Positions 16,597-26,398 of a DNA stretch of 64,000 bases are shown here, piece by piece (the first letter of the stretch is position 1; every line of letters begins with the position of its first letter). The position numbers were made by a program, and so were the translations under genes. The notes below the pieces were generated by a model. That model had not been told where the DNA came from. It saw only the letters and a program-made list of their open reading frames with translations, and searched no databases. This DNA comes from Gemmatimonadota bacterium (GTDB lineage Bacteria; Gemmatimonadota; Gemmatimonadetes; Gemmatimonadales; Gemmatimonadaceae): the NCBI GenBank assembly GCA_016191225.1, contig JACPPC010000007.1, forward strand, positions 62,001 to 126,000. Direction: 5' to 3'.

Positions 16597-18237
16597 CTAG
16601 GCCACCGCGTACTGCTGGGTCACGTCCCGCCCGGCTCCCTTCACCATCAGCTTGAACTCGTCCGGGTTGAGCAGGGGGTCGTCCCTCACGTCGACCCCGA
16701 AGCCGGCCGCCTTGGCCAGCTTGGAGGCGAATTCCTGTTCCTGCTCCAGCAGGTAGAGGGCGACGTCGGGGTGGAGCCGGACAATCAGGTGGTCCCGCTT
16801 CCCCTCCACCACGATCCGCTTCACCGACCGCTCCACCCGCCGGATGACCGTTTCGGGGGTGAAGATGCGCCCCGTGCCGTGGCAGGTCGGGCAGGCCGCC
16901 GTCATGCTCTGCAGGTGACTCTGCCGCACGCGCTGGCGGGTCATCTCGACCAGCCCCAAGTCGCTGACCGCGAAGGCCTTGGTCCGCGCCCGGTCGCGCC
17001 CCAGGTGTTGCCGCAGCTCCTGCAGGACACGGTCGCGGTTCTGCCTGGTGTCCATGTCGATGAAGTCGCAGACGATGATCCCGCCCACGTCGCGCAGCCG
17101 GAGCTGGCGGGCGACCTCGCGGGCCGCCTCCATATTGGTGCGGAGGATCGTCTTCTCGGGGTCCTTCTTGCCGGTGTAGCGTCCCGAGTTCACGTCCACG
17201 CTCACCAGCGCCTCGGTGGGCTCGATGATCAGGTAGCCGCCGCTTGGCAGGTCGCAGCGCCGCTTGAACAGGTCGCGGATCTCGGGCTCGATCTCGGCCT
17301 TGTCGAACAGCGGCACCGCCGCCTCGTAGTGCTTCACGCGGTCGAGCAGCTCGGGGGCGATCCCCTTGAGGTACTCGACGATCTCGTTGTAGACCTGCTT
17401 GGAGTCGACGGTCACGCTGTCGACCTTGGCGCTGAACAGGTCGCGAATGAGCGACCGGGTGAGGGACGTCTCGCGGTGGATCAGCGAGGGAGGGCGCACG
17501 AAGCGCGTCTTCTTCTGGATGCGCTTCCACTGCCCAACGAGCGTCTCGATCTCGCGCTGGAAGGTCTCCCGCGTGACCTCCTCCCCCACCGTGCGGACGA
17601 TCACGCCGCCGGCGTCCTTGGGGAGGACGGCCTGCACCATCTCCCGCAGGCGGGTGCGGGCGGCGCGCTCGCCGATCTTGCGGCTCACCCCCACGCGGCG
17701 CGGGGCGAAGGGCATGTACACCAGGAACCGGCCCGCCAGCGAGACCTGTGCGGTGACCCGCGGTCCCTTGGTGCTGATCGGCTCCTTGGTGACCTGGACG
17801 ACGACGTCCTGCCCCTTCTTGAGCATCTCCTGGATGGGGGGCGCCTCGGCGCGGCGGCGGCGCCCTCCCCCGCGCCCTCCGCGGGGCTTGGCGGCAGGGG
17901 CCGCGGCCGCCGGCTCGGCGCCGTCGGAGGCTCCCTCGGCTGCGTCCTGCGGGTCGCTCCCCTCCTCGTCGTCCTCCTCCTCGTCATCATCGTCGTCGTC
18001 GCCCCCCTCGTCGAACACGAGGTCCGACGCGTGAAGGAAGGCGCTCTTGTCGGTGCCGATGCCGACGAAGGCGGCCATCAGGCCGGGCTGCACCGCCTCG
18101 ACCTTGCCGACGTAGATGTCGCCGACCATGCGGCGATTGTCGGGGCGATCGACGAGCAACTCGACCAGCTGCTCGTCCTCGATGATGGCGACGCGCGTCT
18201 CGCGCGGCGTCGCATTGATCAGGATTTCTCGCTTCAT
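16597..18237 (-). CDS. rng: Ribonuclease G/E family endoribonuclease
   Basis: Endoribonuclease of 546 residues that processes rRNA and mRNA. An N-terminal S1 domain begins MVGDIYVGKVEAVQPGLMAA. Catalytic magnesium ligands of the family are in VDVNSGRY and CDFIDMDTRQNRDR, and the zinc-link CPTCHGTGR is present near residue 455. There is no long C-terminal scaffold, so the enzyme is RNase G sized. The S1 domain is split by an insert of about 65 residues: an acidic run (about 13 D/E), then an Ala/Pro stretch, then GGRGGGRRRRAEA. It is followed by rplU. Its upstream region is long and hairpin-rich, which may allow autoregulation. Confidence 0.92.
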   Translation of the reverse strand: MKREILINATPRETRVAIIEDEQLVELLVDRPDNRRMVGDIYVGKVEAVQPGLMAAFVGIGTDKSAFLHASDLVFDEGGDDDDDDEEEDDEEGSDPQDAAEGASDGAEPAAAAPAAKPRGGRGGGRRRRAEAPPIQEMLKKGQDVVVQVTKEPISTKGPRVTAQVSLAGRFLVYMPFAPRRVGVSRKIGERAARTRLREMVQAVLPKDAGGVIVRTVGEEVTRETFQREIETLVGQWKRIQKKTRFVRPPSLIHRETSLTRSLIRDLFSAKVDSVTVDSKQVYNEIVEYLKGIAPELLDRVKHYEAAVPLFDKAEIEPEIRDLFKRRCDLPSGGYLIIEPTEALVSVDVNSGRYTGKKDPEKTILRTNMEAAREVARQLRLRDVGGIIVCDFIDMDTRQNRDRVLQELRQHLGRDRARTKAFAVSDLGLVEMTRQRVRQSHLQSMTAACPTCHGTGRIFTPETVIRRVERSVKRIVVEGKRDHLIVRLHPDVALYLLEQEQEFASKLAKAAGFGVDVRDDPLLNPDEFKLMVKGAGRDVTQQYAVA

Positions 18238-18717
18238 TGGGACCGCGGCCCCGCGCTGGCGACTCGATCAGGCGCGGGTGCGACGGACTCGGTACAACGG
18301 AGGTTGGTGTGCCCGCCGCATCCGCCGCGGAGTCAGCCGCGGTGGCCCGGCGAAACACGGGCTCGGACACTCCCGGACAGCGAGTCGAACATCGCCCCGG
18401 TGGCTGACCCGGCCCCCTGCCGCGGCGTGGACTCCCCGGTTCCGTTGACCGGGCAAGCACGACGCGCTCATGGACCGGCGGTACCGCCAGCTGCCGTGCG
18501 ATGCGTCTCCCGGCCGGTGCTGCTCCGGGCGAACACGACGCGTCGCCGAGGGTGCGAGGCGATGTCCCGGCAACGCTGCCGGGCCAACAGGCCTCTCGGT
18601 GCCGCCGCCTCGCGAGTCGCTCGCGGCGGCGACACACATCTCAGTTGTGATACGACTCTAACGACTAACGGTCACCAAGCGTTTACGCAATGGCGGCAAG
18701 CACTTGCGTGACTGGTG
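18238..18717 (-). other. Non-coding region upstream of rng, rich in hairpins (candidate structured leader)
   Basis: 480 bp without a convincing gene between rng and the next upstream gene on the same strand. At least three strong hairpins are visible: CCCGGT/ACCGGG at 18435-18453, CCCGGCA-ACGC-TGCCGGG at 18566-18583 and GCCGCCGC/GCGGCGGC at 18601-18630. The first 60 bp (18640-18717) are less GC-rich and could hold the promoter. I see no match to RNase P RNA, tmRNA or SRP RNA core sequences. In E. coli the rne leader is structured and used for autoregulation; a parallel is inference. Confidence 0.4.
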
Positions 18718-19335
18718 CTAGAACTGCCCCGAGGCGCGGAGGGCCAGCCAGCCGACGACGGCGGCATAGCCGAGGGCCGCCTGCCACTCCTTGTGGCCGA
18801 GGTACCGCTCGAGGCTGAAGCTGGACGTCTCCGCCCCCTTGGGCCGCCAGGGGGTGAGCCGCGGCAGGAAGGCGGGCACGTTGCGCTCCCACTCCGGATA
18901 GGAGTGCGGAAAGAGGGAGCGGATGCTCTTGCGTTCGTCGGCGATCACGGGGCCATACACGATCCACCAGAAGCTGATCACGGCGAGGCCAAAGGCCCAG
19001 TGGGCCGCGGCGGCAAGCCCGAACGCGAGCACGAACGACCCGAAATAGAGCGGATTGCGGGTGTAGGCATAGGGGCCGCCCGTGGCGAGCCGGTCGTTCT
19101 TGACGATGTGCCCCGCTGACCACCCGCGGATCAGCAGCCCGGAGAATGAGACCGCACCGCCGATGGCCAGCGCCGTCCAGGACGGGCGGGCCAGCACGAG
19201 GAAGAGGCCGGCGAGGAGGATGCCGAGGGGGACCCGCAGGCGGCGGGCCCAGAGCGCGAGCGAATCGCGCTCGATCGGGGCCCGCTCCTCCGGTGTGCTC
19301 TCGTGCCTGACTTCGCGGGCCTTGTGCCGGCTCAA
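18718..19335 (-). CDS. Isoprenylcysteine/phospholipid methyltransferase-like membrane protein
   Basis: 205 residues with four or five membrane helices ([56 protein letters not shown]). The signature of the ICMT/PEMT family is visible: [15 protein letters not shown], then [20 protein letters not shown], whose Glu-Glu/Arg pattern contacts SAM. Substrate is not clear; bacterial members methylate lipids or small thiols. The likely start is TTG at 19335, overlapping the stop of the acyl-CoA dehydrogenase gene, so the two are coupled. A later GTG is an alternative start. Confidence 0.8.
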   Translation of the reverse strand: MSRHKAREVRHESTPEERAPIERDSLALWARRLRVPLGILLAGLFLVLARPSWTALAIGGAVSFSGLLIRGWSAGHIVKNDRLATGGPYAYTRNPLYFGSFVLAFGLAAAAHWAFGLAVISFWWIVYGPVIADERKSIRSLFPHSYPEWERNVPAFLPRLTPWRPKGAETSSFSLERYLGHKEWQAALGYAAVVGWLALRASGQF

Positions 19336-20549
19336 TCGGCCAGCTCGCGCTGCAGGTGCCGGGCGATCACGAGCCGCTGGATCTCGCTCGTTCCCTCGCC
19401 GATCTCGCAGATCTTGGCGTCACGCATCATGCGTTCCACGGGGTAGTCCTTGGTGTATCCGTAGCCGCCGTGGATCTGGATCGCCTCGAGAGTGTTCTTC
19501 ATCGCCAGCTCGGAGCAGAAGAGCTTGGCGATGGCGGCCTCCTTGCTGAACGGCCGGTTGTGCTGGGCCAGCCAGGCGGCGTGGAACATGAGGTGCTTCC
19601 CCGCCTCGATCTGCGTGGCCATGTCGGCGAGCTTGAACTGGATTCCCTGAAAGGAGCCGATGTTCTGCCCGAACTGCTTGCGCACGGCCGAGTAGCGCAG
19701 GGCCTGCTCGAAGCTCCCCTCGGCGAGGCCAAGGGAGAGGGCCGCGAGACCGATGCGGCCGGCGTCGAGGGTGCGCATGAAGTTCACGAATCCCTGCCCC
19801 TCGAGGCCCAGCAGGTTCTCGGCGGGGACCTCGACGTCCTCGAAGATCAGCTCGCGGGTGTCGCTCGCCCGCCAGCCGAGCTTGTCCTCCTTCTTGCCGG
19901 CGCGGAAGCCCTTGAGCTTGGGGAGCTGCGCGTCGTGGCCGACGCCGACCTCGCGGACCCGGTCGAGGTCGACGGCGTCCTTGGTGAGGATGAAGGAGCT
20001 GATCCCCTTGGTCCCCTTGCCGGGGTCGGTGACGGCGGTGACGACGAAGATTTCGCCGACGCCGGCGTGGGTGATGAACCGCTTGGTCCCGTTCAGCACG
20101 TAGTGGCCGTTGCGGCGGACGGCCGTGGTGGCGGTGCCGCCGGCGTCGGAGCCGGCGCCAGGCTCGGTGAGGCCGAAGCCGCCGAGGACGGAGCCGGTGG
20201 CGAGGAGGGGGACGTACTTCCGCTTCTGGTCCTCGGTGCCGAAGTGCATGATCGGGCTGGTGCCGAGGGTGGTGTGCGCGCTGACGGTGATCGAGTGCGA
20301 CGCGCAGACCTTGGCGAGCTCGTGGATCGTGATCATGTAGGCGATCAGGTCGAGCCCGGCGCCGCCGTATTCCTCGGGCCAGGGGACGCCGAGAAGGCCC
20401 AGCTCGCCCATGCGCTTGACCGTGGGCCAGGGGAACTCGCCGGAGGCGTCGTACCGGGCCGCGATCGGCGCGATCTCGGATTCAGCGAACGAGCGGACCA
20501 TCTCGCGCGTGGCGAGGTGGTGCTCGGAGAAGTAGAGGGAGTCGTCCAT
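19332..20549 (-). CDS. Acyl-CoA dehydrogenase
   Basis: FAD enzyme of 405 residues, introducing the alpha-beta double bond in acyl-CoA. Family signatures are present: [17 protein letters not shown] (FAD and substrate contact), [20 protein letters not shown], and the C-terminal [20 protein letters not shown] with [16 protein letters not shown]. The catalytic Glu position in this family lies before GGYGY or in the final helix region. ATG at 20549 is chosen because [19 protein letters not shown] is the usual start. Chain-length class, such as short/branched-chain, cannot be fixed; branched-chain use would fit the carboxylase and mutase genes further along. Confidence 0.92.
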   Translation of the reverse strand: MDDSLYFSEHHLATREMVRSFAESEIAPIAARYDASGEFPWPTVKRMGELGLLGVPWPEEYGGAGLDLIAYMITIHELAKVCASHSITVSAHTTLGTSPIMHFGTEDQKRKYVPLLATGSVLGGFGLTEPGAGSDAGGTATTAVRRNGHYVLNGTKRFITHAGVGEIFVVTAVTDPGKGTKGISSFILTKDAVDLDRVREVGVGHDAQLPKLKGFRAGKKEDKLGWRASDTRELIFEDVEVPAENLLGLEGQGFVNFMRTLDAGRIGLAALSLGLAEGSFEQALRYSAVRKQFGQNIGSFQGIQFKLADMATQIEAGKHLMFHAAWLAQHNRPFSKEAAIAKLFCSELAMKNTLEAIQIHGGYGYTKDYPVERMMRDAKICEIGEGTSEIQRLVIARHLQRELAD

Positions 20550-20617
20550 GCGCGGGGCTCGGAGGGTGCGGCGCGGCAGGCGCAGCACCGGAATATCGCC
20601 CGGGCATGCGCGATTCT

Positions 20618-22111
20618 CTACCGGCCGGCGTCCCTCGCCTTGCGGACCATCTCGCGCACGTCGGCGCGGATCGCCTCGGCGTCGAACACGATTCCCTTCT
20701 TGATGGTGTACTTGACCCCGCCGCGGTGGACCATCCTGCCCCCCTCGGCGACGTCGACGCCGGTCCCGTACAGCACCTTGAAGTTGTGCAGCGGACTGCC
20801 ATCGACGAGGAGGAGGTCGGCGTCGAAGCCCACGCGCACCACGCCGGTGGAGGTGAGGCCGAGGGCCCGGGCGCCGTTGTACGTGGCGTGCTGGATGACC
20901 TCGAGCGGGGTGAAGCCGGCCTCCTGCTGCATCTCGAGCTCGCGAATGGTGCAGAAGCCGTACAGCTCCCAGATGAAGCCCGCGTCGGAGCCCACGGTGA
21001 CGTTGCCGCCGCGGCGGGCGAATTCGCGCACCCAGCGCATCCAGATCCGGTAGTTCCGCTTCCAGCGGACCTCGTCGGCGGTGGTCCAGTCGAAGAAGTA
21101 CGACCCGTGGCGCGCCGGGTCGGCCTCGAAGTGCTCGAGCATGTTGGGGAGGGCGTACTCGCGCATCCAGGGGGCGTTCCTGGCCCGCATCAGGTCGCGG
21201 TTGGCATCGTAGATCGCGAAGGTGGGGTCCCAGGTCACCTTGTGCGCGATCAACGTGTCGATGACGGCGCTCAGCCGCGCGCTGTCGGCCTGGCGCCAGA
21301 GGTCGCCGGCCCAGCGAAAGCGCATGAGCTCGTCGTCGTAGTTGTAGTCCTCGGGCCAGTGCTGGCGTCCGCCGATGGCGGCGTCGGGAATGCCGTACCA
21401 GTGCTCGATGCTGCGGACGCCGAGCCGGGCGGCGTCGAGGGCGTTGTAGTGCTGGATCTTCATGTCGGTGGCGATCGGCAGTCCCTGCAGCCGGGCCTCG
21501 TCGGCGATCGCCTCCCAGACGTCGGGGGGATTGATGAAGACCTTGAGCCCGGCGGCCCCCTTGAGCTTGAGCGACTTGATGAGGGCGCGCGCGGCCTCCG
21601 GTGTCGGCGCGCCGGCCGTGGCGTAGGGGACGATCGTGGGGGCGTTGATCCTGTTGTCGGCCGAGAGCTTCATGTGGGCGACGACAGTGTCGATCCCCTC
21701 CATGGACCCCGGCTCGCGCACCGTGGTGATGCCGTGGGCCAGCCAGAGCTTGTAGACGTAGTCGCGCGGCAGGGCCTTGCCGCCGCGCTCGAACTGGATG
21801 TGCCCGTGGAGGTCGATGATGCCCGGCATGAGGTACATGCCCCTGGCGTCGATCGTGCGGTCGGCGGCGCGGTTGGTCGGCGGGCTGTTGATGGCGCTTC
21901 CCGAGAACTCCGACGGCCGGCTCTGGGCGATCGAGATGATCCGGCCGTTCTCGATCGTGAGGTCGAGGGGGCCGCGGAGCGGGTTCCCCATGCCGTCGAT
22001 GACGAGGGCGTTGGTGATCAGCAGGCGGCCGTACTTCTGGCCGATGGAGGGGGTGGGCGCCTGCGCGAGAAGCGCGGGGGCGGCGAGGCAGAGGAGGAGA
22101 GTGGCGCGCAT
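20618..22111 (-). CDS. Secreted amidohydrolase family protein
   Basis: 497 residues with a signal peptide ([17 protein letters not shown]). The metal-binding HxH is intact in [14 protein letters not shown]. Other likely ligands are the Lys in GLKVFINPP, the His in RSIEHWYG, and the Asp in [15 protein letters not shown]. The C-terminal [20 protein letters not shown] is standard. It differs from the pair at 10.4-13.1 kb and is a third, independent secreted member in the window. The substrate is unknown; the fold hosts peptidases, imidazolonepropionases and dehydropeptidases. Confidence 0.85.
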   Translation of the reverse strand: MRATLLLCLAAPALLAQAPTPSIGQKYGRLLITNALVIDGMGNPLRGPLDLTIENGRIISIAQSRPSEFSGSAINSPPTNRAADRTIDARGMYLMPGIIDLHGHIQFERGGKALPRDYVYKLWLAHGITTVREPGSMEGIDTVVAHMKLSADNRINAPTIVPYATAGAPTPEAARALIKSLKLKGAAGLKVFINPPDVWEAIADEARLQGLPIATDMKIQHYNALDAARLGVRSIEHWYGIPDAAIGGRQHWPEDYNYDDELMRFRWAGDLWRQADSARLSAVIDTLIAHKVTWDPTFAIYDANRDLMRARNAPWMREYALPNMLEHFEADPARHGSYFFDWTTADEVRWKRNYRIWMRWVREFARRGGNVTVGSDAGFIWELYGFCTIRELEMQQEAGFTPLEVIQHATYNGARALGLTSTGVVRVGFDADLLLVDGSPLHNFKVLYGTGVDVAEGGRMVHRGGVKYTIKKGIVFDAEAIRADVREMVRKARDAGR

Positions 22112-22232
22112 GACGGGAAAATACCGGCGGGAGATGCGAGGCGTCAGAGGTCGGTCGTGTCGCGCGGAGCGCCGGAGGCACGGAGTCGAGACGTCACCCG
22201 AGGGCCGGCACTCGTGCGCATGGGATCTCCCG

Positions 22233-22259
22233 GCTCCGGGCCGCGTCGCGGCCCGGAGC
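22233..22259. terminator. Perfect 12-bp hairpin after recQ
   Basis: GCTCCGGGCCGC and GCGGCCCGGAGC form a perfect stem with loop GTC, 10 bp beyond the recQ stop. No T-run follows, so termination is inferred from position and stability. Confidence 0.5.
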
Positions 22260-22268
22260 TCGAGGAGG

Positions 22269-23999
22269 CTACCTGAACGGCGCCTGGTCGCCGAGGCAGT
22301 TGTCGCAGCCGGCGCAGCGCGTGCGCCCGCGTGCGGCCGGGTCACCGAAGTAGCGCAGGACGAACAGCCGGCGGCAGTCCTTGAGGTAGGCGTACTTCTG
22401 CACGGCGTCGAGCTTGGCGAGGTCGCCGGCCCGGCGGGCCTCGATGGCCTCCCAGTCGATGCCGAGTTCGTCGACGGTGGCATCGGGGCGCTCGAGGGCG
22501 GCGTCGTTCCCCGCCCGCTCCCACTGCACGAACTGGCGGGCCTGGAGCCGCGCGAGCATCGCCTCGAGCTGCATGGGGGAGCCGAGCCCCGGCGGGATTC
22601 CGGCGAGGTCGACCGTCGCGCCCTCCTCGAGGCGGGCGCCGACGGCGCGCCAGAGGGCCCGCAGCACGCCGACCGCGAGGGGATCGGTGGCGGCGAGCTC
22701 CTCGCGAATGCGCGCCGGCGTGGCGAGGAGGCGCACCTGCACCCGCGAGCCGGTGCTCGCGGCGTCGCGGAGCGCCCCGACCTTGACGAGCAGGCGGAGC
22801 GCCGCGCCAACCGAGCGCTCGCCGATGGCCTTGGGCAGCCGGGCGGCGAGGGCCTCGGGCTCGAGGGTCACGGCGCCGCGGCGGGCGTCCTTCTGCAGCA
22901 GGGCCCAGGTGCGCTGCACCGCGTCGCGGGTGGGATGCGCCGCCTTGATGAAGTACTCGTGCGTGAAGCGGTCGGGGTACATGTGCAGGAGCACGCACTC
23001 GCCGTGCCGGCCGTCGCGACCGGCGCGACCCGCCTCCTGGTAGTACGCCTCGAGGGTGCCGGGCATGGCGTGGTGGACCACGAGGCGCACGTTGGGCTTG
23101 TCGATCCCCATGCCGAAGGCGCTGGTGGCGACGATCGCGCGCACGTCCTCCTTCATGAAGGCGTCCTGCACGGCGCGGCGCCGGTCGTCGTCGAGGCCGG
23201 CATGGTACGCGGCCGCCTTCACGCGGGCGCGGCGGAGGGTCTGCGCCACCGCCTCCACCGCGCGTCGCGTGGACGCGTACACCACCGCGACCCCCTCCTT
23301 CTGCCCGCGCAGGAGCGAGACCAGCGCGGCGTCCTTCTCGGCGGCGTTCCGCGTCGGCAGGACGTGATAGCGCAGGTTCGCCCGGTCGAAGCCGGCGACG
23401 ACCACCGTGGGACTGGCGAGCCCGAGCTGTCGCGCGATGTCGTCGCGCACCGCCGGGGTCGCGGTGGCGGTGAGGGCGACGGTGGGGGGCTCACCGAGGG
23501 CGCGGCGGATCTGCCGCACGCGCCGGTAGCTCGGCCGGAAGTCGTGGCCCCATTCGCTGATGCAGTGCGCCTCGTCCACGGCGAGCAGCGACACCCCCGC
23601 CTCGCGCAGCCGCTCGGCGGTGCGGCCCCCCTCGAACCGCTCGGGGGCGAGGTAGAGGAGCTTGAGCTCGCCCCGGCGCGCGGCGACCATGCGGTCGCTC
23701 GCCTCGGCCGGAGTGAGGGTGCTGTTGATGAAGGTGGCGGGGAGGCCGCGACGCCGGAGGGCGTCGACCTGGTCCTTCATGAGCGAGATCAGCGGTGACA
23801 CCACGACCGTGAGCCCCGATGAGAGGAGCGCCGGCACCTGGTAGCAGACCGACTTGCCGCCGCCGGTGGGCAGCACCACGAGGGTGTCCCGCCCCGACAG
23901 GATGGACGTCACGGCGTCGGCCTGGCCGGTGCGGAAGTCGTCGTAGCCGAAATGCGTCTTGAGCAGGCCGCGGGCGGCGACCAGGCGGTCGGTGGGCAC
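22269..23999 (-). CDS. recQ: RecQ-family ATP-dependent DNA helicase
   Basis: 576 residues. 3'-5' superfamily 2 helicase used in recombination and replication-fork repair. Walker A is VLPTGGGKSVCYQ, the DEAH box reads AVDEAHCISEWGHDFR with the RecQ aromatic-rich loop, motif III is ALTATATP, motif V/VI is ATSAFGMGIDKPNVR and QEAGRAGRDG. The zinc-binding domain has its four Cys in the C-terminal part (KDCRRLFVLRYFG and RCAGCDNCLG), unusually placed at the very end after a winged-helix-like segment. No HRDC domain follows. It is divergent from the hybrid histidine kinase gene. Confidence 0.92.
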   Translation of the reverse strand: MPTDRLVAARGLLKTHFGYDDFRTGQADAVTSILSGRDTLVVLPTGGGKSVCYQVPALLSSGLTVVVSPLISLMKDQVDALRRRGLPATFINSTLTPAEASDRMVAARRGELKLLYLAPERFEGGRTAERLREAGVSLLAVDEAHCISEWGHDFRPSYRRVRQIRRALGEPPTVALTATATPAVRDDIARQLGLASPTVVVAGFDRANLRYHVLPTRNAAEKDAALVSLLRGQKEGVAVVYASTRRAVEAVAQTLRRARVKAAAYHAGLDDDRRRAVQDAFMKEDVRAIVATSAFGMGIDKPNVRLVVHHAMPGTLEAYYQEAGRAGRDGRHGECVLLHMYPDRFTHEYFIKAAHPTRDAVQRTWALLQKDARRGAVTLEPEALAARLPKAIGERSVGAALRLLVKVGALRDAASTGSRVQVRLLATPARIREELAATDPLAVGVLRALWRAVGARLEEGATVDLAGIPPGLGSPMQLEAMLARLQARQFVQWERAGNDAALERPDATVDELGIDWEAIEARRAGDLAKLDAVQKYAYLKDCRRLFVLRYFGDPAARGRTRCAGCDNCLGDQAPFR

Positions 24000-24103
24000 G
24001 CCGAAGGATAGGGCCCGGGCGCCCGTGACGCGGCGCAGGATGTTGCGTCCACATCAGGGCATTGCCGGACGTCCCCCTTCCCCCCCGAACGGCCGCCCAC
24101 CGC

Positions 24104-26392
24104 ATGCAGCTCGAGCTCGTCCTCCTCACCTCGTACACGGTCCAGGTCGTCCTCGCGCTCGTGTACGGGGGCGCCCTGTGGGGCTTCTCGAGCCTCTATC
24201 GGCGGGCGTACCTGCGGGACTGGTCGCTGGCCTGGTTCGTCCTCGCGATCGCGATCGGGGCGAGCACCTTCGCCTACTACTTCGCCACGTACCTGCCCGA
24301 CGACCCGCGTCGCGTGGTGTTCTCGTCGCTGGCGCTGATGCTCGGCTACACCTTCGCCGCGCTGCTCGTCCTCGGCGGCCGCGAGCTGACGGGCCGGCGG
24401 CGGTGGACACCACGGGAGCTGGGCCTGATCGTGCTCGTCTCGGCCGTGTGGGCGGTGGGCACCGTGGCATTCACGGCCCGGCCGGGGATCGAGCCGCTGG
24501 TGCGACTCTTCCTGCGCGTGACCACGTACTACACGGTCATCGCGCTGGCCCTGCTGCACGTGGGACTGCTGGTGCTGCGCATGCCCACCCCGGGTGAGCG
24601 CTTCGGGCGGGTGGTGCTGGGGGCGACCCTTTGCGCGTATGGCGCCAAGCTCCTCCTCAACGCGGCGCTGCTCGTGTTGCCGACCACCTTCACCAGCCTC
24701 GGCCCGCTGCTCACCGTGTTCGACGCGGTGCTGATCCCTTGCGTCGGGCTGGGAATGATCGTGTCGCTGCTCGAGTTCGAGCGGCAGCGCGCGGTGCGGT
24801 CGGCGCGCGAGGTGGTGGCGGCGCAGGAGGCCCTGCGGCACAGCGAGGAGCAGTTCCGGTCGCTGATCGAGAACGCGTCGGACATCATCACCGTGCTCGC
24901 GGCCGACGGGAGCACGCTCTTTGCCGGGCCGTCGACCGAGCGCATTCTCGGCTGGAGCGCGCACGAGCTGATCGGACGGAGCGCCTTCGACTTCATCCAT
25001 CCCGGCGATGCCGACGCGGCGCGGGCGGCCTTCCGCGCGGTGCTCGAGGCGCCGGCGACGGCCAATCGCGTCGAGATCCGGCTGCGGCGCAAGCAGGGGG
25101 ACTGGCTCCGGTTCGAGTCGCTGGGCCGGGTGCATCCGACCGGTGGCGCGCCGGCGATCGTGGTCACGTCCCGCGACATCTCGGAGCGCAAGCAGCTGGA
25201 GGCGGAGCTGCTGCAGTCGCAGAAGATGGAGAGCATCGGGCGGCTGGCGGGGGGCGTGGCGCACGACTTCAACAACATCCTGACGGCGGTGCTGGGCCAT
25301 GTGAGCCTCGCCCGGCTCGGCGCGCCATCCGACCCGAACCTGCACGCCGAGCTCGACGACATCCAGCGCGCCGCCGAGCGTGCCGCCGAGCTCACGCGGC
25401 AGCTGCTCGCCTTCGCCCGGCGGCAGGTGATCGAGCCCACGGTGCTCGACCTCAACGAGCGCGTGGAGGGGATGCGCCGCCTGCTGGGCCGCCTGATCGG
25501 CGAGGACGTGGAACTCCGCACCGACCTCACCCCGGGCACCTGGCCGGTGCGGGCCGACCTGGCGCAATTGGAGCAGGCGCTGGTGAACCTCGCCCTCAAC
25601 GCGCGCGACGCCATGCCGCACGGCGGGCAGCTCGCGATCAGCACGTCGAACGTGACCCTCACGGGAGAGCAGGCGCCGCGAGACCCGGTGCTCGTGCCCG
25701 GCGACTACGTGCGCGTGGTGGTGAGCGACACCGGACTGGGCATGGACGAGGAGACCCGGTCGCGCATCTTCGAGCCGTTCTTCACCACCAAGGGACCGTC
25801 GCAGGGAACGGGGCTCGGGCTCTCGATGGTGTACGGGGTGGTGGCACAGGCCGGCGGCGCGATCGAGGTCGAGAGCGCGCCGGGGGCCGGGGCGCGCTTC
25901 ATCATGCACCTGCCCCGCTACAGCGGCCCCGCGCCGGCCCCCGCTCCCGCCGCCGAGCCGCGCGTGGTCACGCCGAGGCGCGACGCCACGATCCTGCTGG
26001 TGGAGGACGAGCCGCAGGTGCGGGCGGTGGCGGCACGGGTGCTGCGGGCCGAGGGGTTCGACGTGCTCGAGGCGGCGAATGGCGCCGAGGGAATCTCGAT
26101 GGCGGCGGCCTTCAAGGGTCGCATCCACCTCGTGCTCACCGACATGGTGATGCCGGGGGTCTCGGGGCCGACGATGGTGCGGGCGCTCGTGGCCTCGCGC
26201 CCCGAGGCCAGGGTGATCTTCATGACCGGGTTCAGCGCCGACGCCCTTGCCGGCCGCGGAGGGATGCCGGATGGGGCGTCGCCCCTGCAGAAGCCATTCA
26301 CGGTCGAGGCGCTCCTGGCACGCGTCCGGGAGGAACTGGAGTTGCAGCCGAACGGCGGCACGCCGAACGGGGTCGCACCGGAACCAGGCTAG
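24104..26392 (+). CDS. Membrane-bound hybrid sensor histidine kinase with PAS and receiver domains
   Basis: About 762 residues. Seven predicted N-terminal membrane helices (first VLLTSYTVQVVLALVYGGAL, last DAVLIPCVGLGMIVSL) form an uncharacterised sensor. A PAS domain begins EEQFRSLIENASDIITVLA. The phosphoacceptor His is in GGVAHDFNNILTAVLGH, and the ATPase has NLALNARDAM, SDTGLGMDEET and FTTKGPSQGTGLGLSM. A C-terminal receiver domain has ILLVEDEPQV, the phospho-Asp in LTDMVMPG and the Lys in LQKPFT. ATG 24104 is preferred to a TTG at 24062. No response regulator gene is nearby, so the output is probably an unlinked phosphotransfer partner. Confidence 0.92.
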   Translation: MQLELVLLTSYTVQVVLALVYGGALWGFSSLYRRAYLRDWSLAWFVLAIAIGASTFAYYFATYLPDDPRRVVFSSLALMLGYTFAALLVLGGRELTGRRRWTPRELGLIVLVSAVWAVGTVAFTARPGIEPLVRLFLRVTTYYTVIALALLHVGLLVLRMPTPGERFGRVVLGATLCAYGAKLLLNAALLVLPTTFTSLGPLLTVFDAVLIPCVGLGMIVSLLEFERQRAVRSAREVVAAQEALRHSEEQFRSLIENASDIITVLAADGSTLFAGPSTERILGWSAHELIGRSAFDFIHPGDADAARAAFRAVLEAPATANRVEIRLRRKQGDWLRFESLGRVHPTGGAPAIVVTSRDISERKQLEAELLQSQKMESIGRLAGGVAHDFNNILTAVLGHVSLARLGAPSDPNLHAELDDIQRAAERAAELTRQLLAFARRQVIEPTVLDLNERVEGMRRLLGRLIGEDVELRTDLTPGTWPVRADLAQLEQALVNLALNARDAMPHGGQLAISTSNVTLTGEQAPRDPVLVPGDYVRVVVSDTGLGMDEETRSRIFEPFFTTKGPSQGTGLGLSMVYGVVAQAGGAIEVESAPGAGARFIMHLPRYSGPAPAPAPAAEPRVVTPRRDATILLVEDEPQVRAVAARVLRAEGFDVLEAANGAEGISMAAAFKGRIHLVLTDMVMPGVSGPTMVRALVASRPEARVIFMTGFSADALAGRGGMPDGASPLQKPFTVEALLARVREELELQPNGGTPNGVAPEPG

Positions 26393-26398
26393 GCGCCG

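Noticed and set aside
18238-18717. A known structural RNA (RNase P RNA, tmRNA or 4.5S RNA) in the gap upstream of rng.
   Set aside because: None of the conserved core sequences of these RNAs is present; only hairpins can be claimed.
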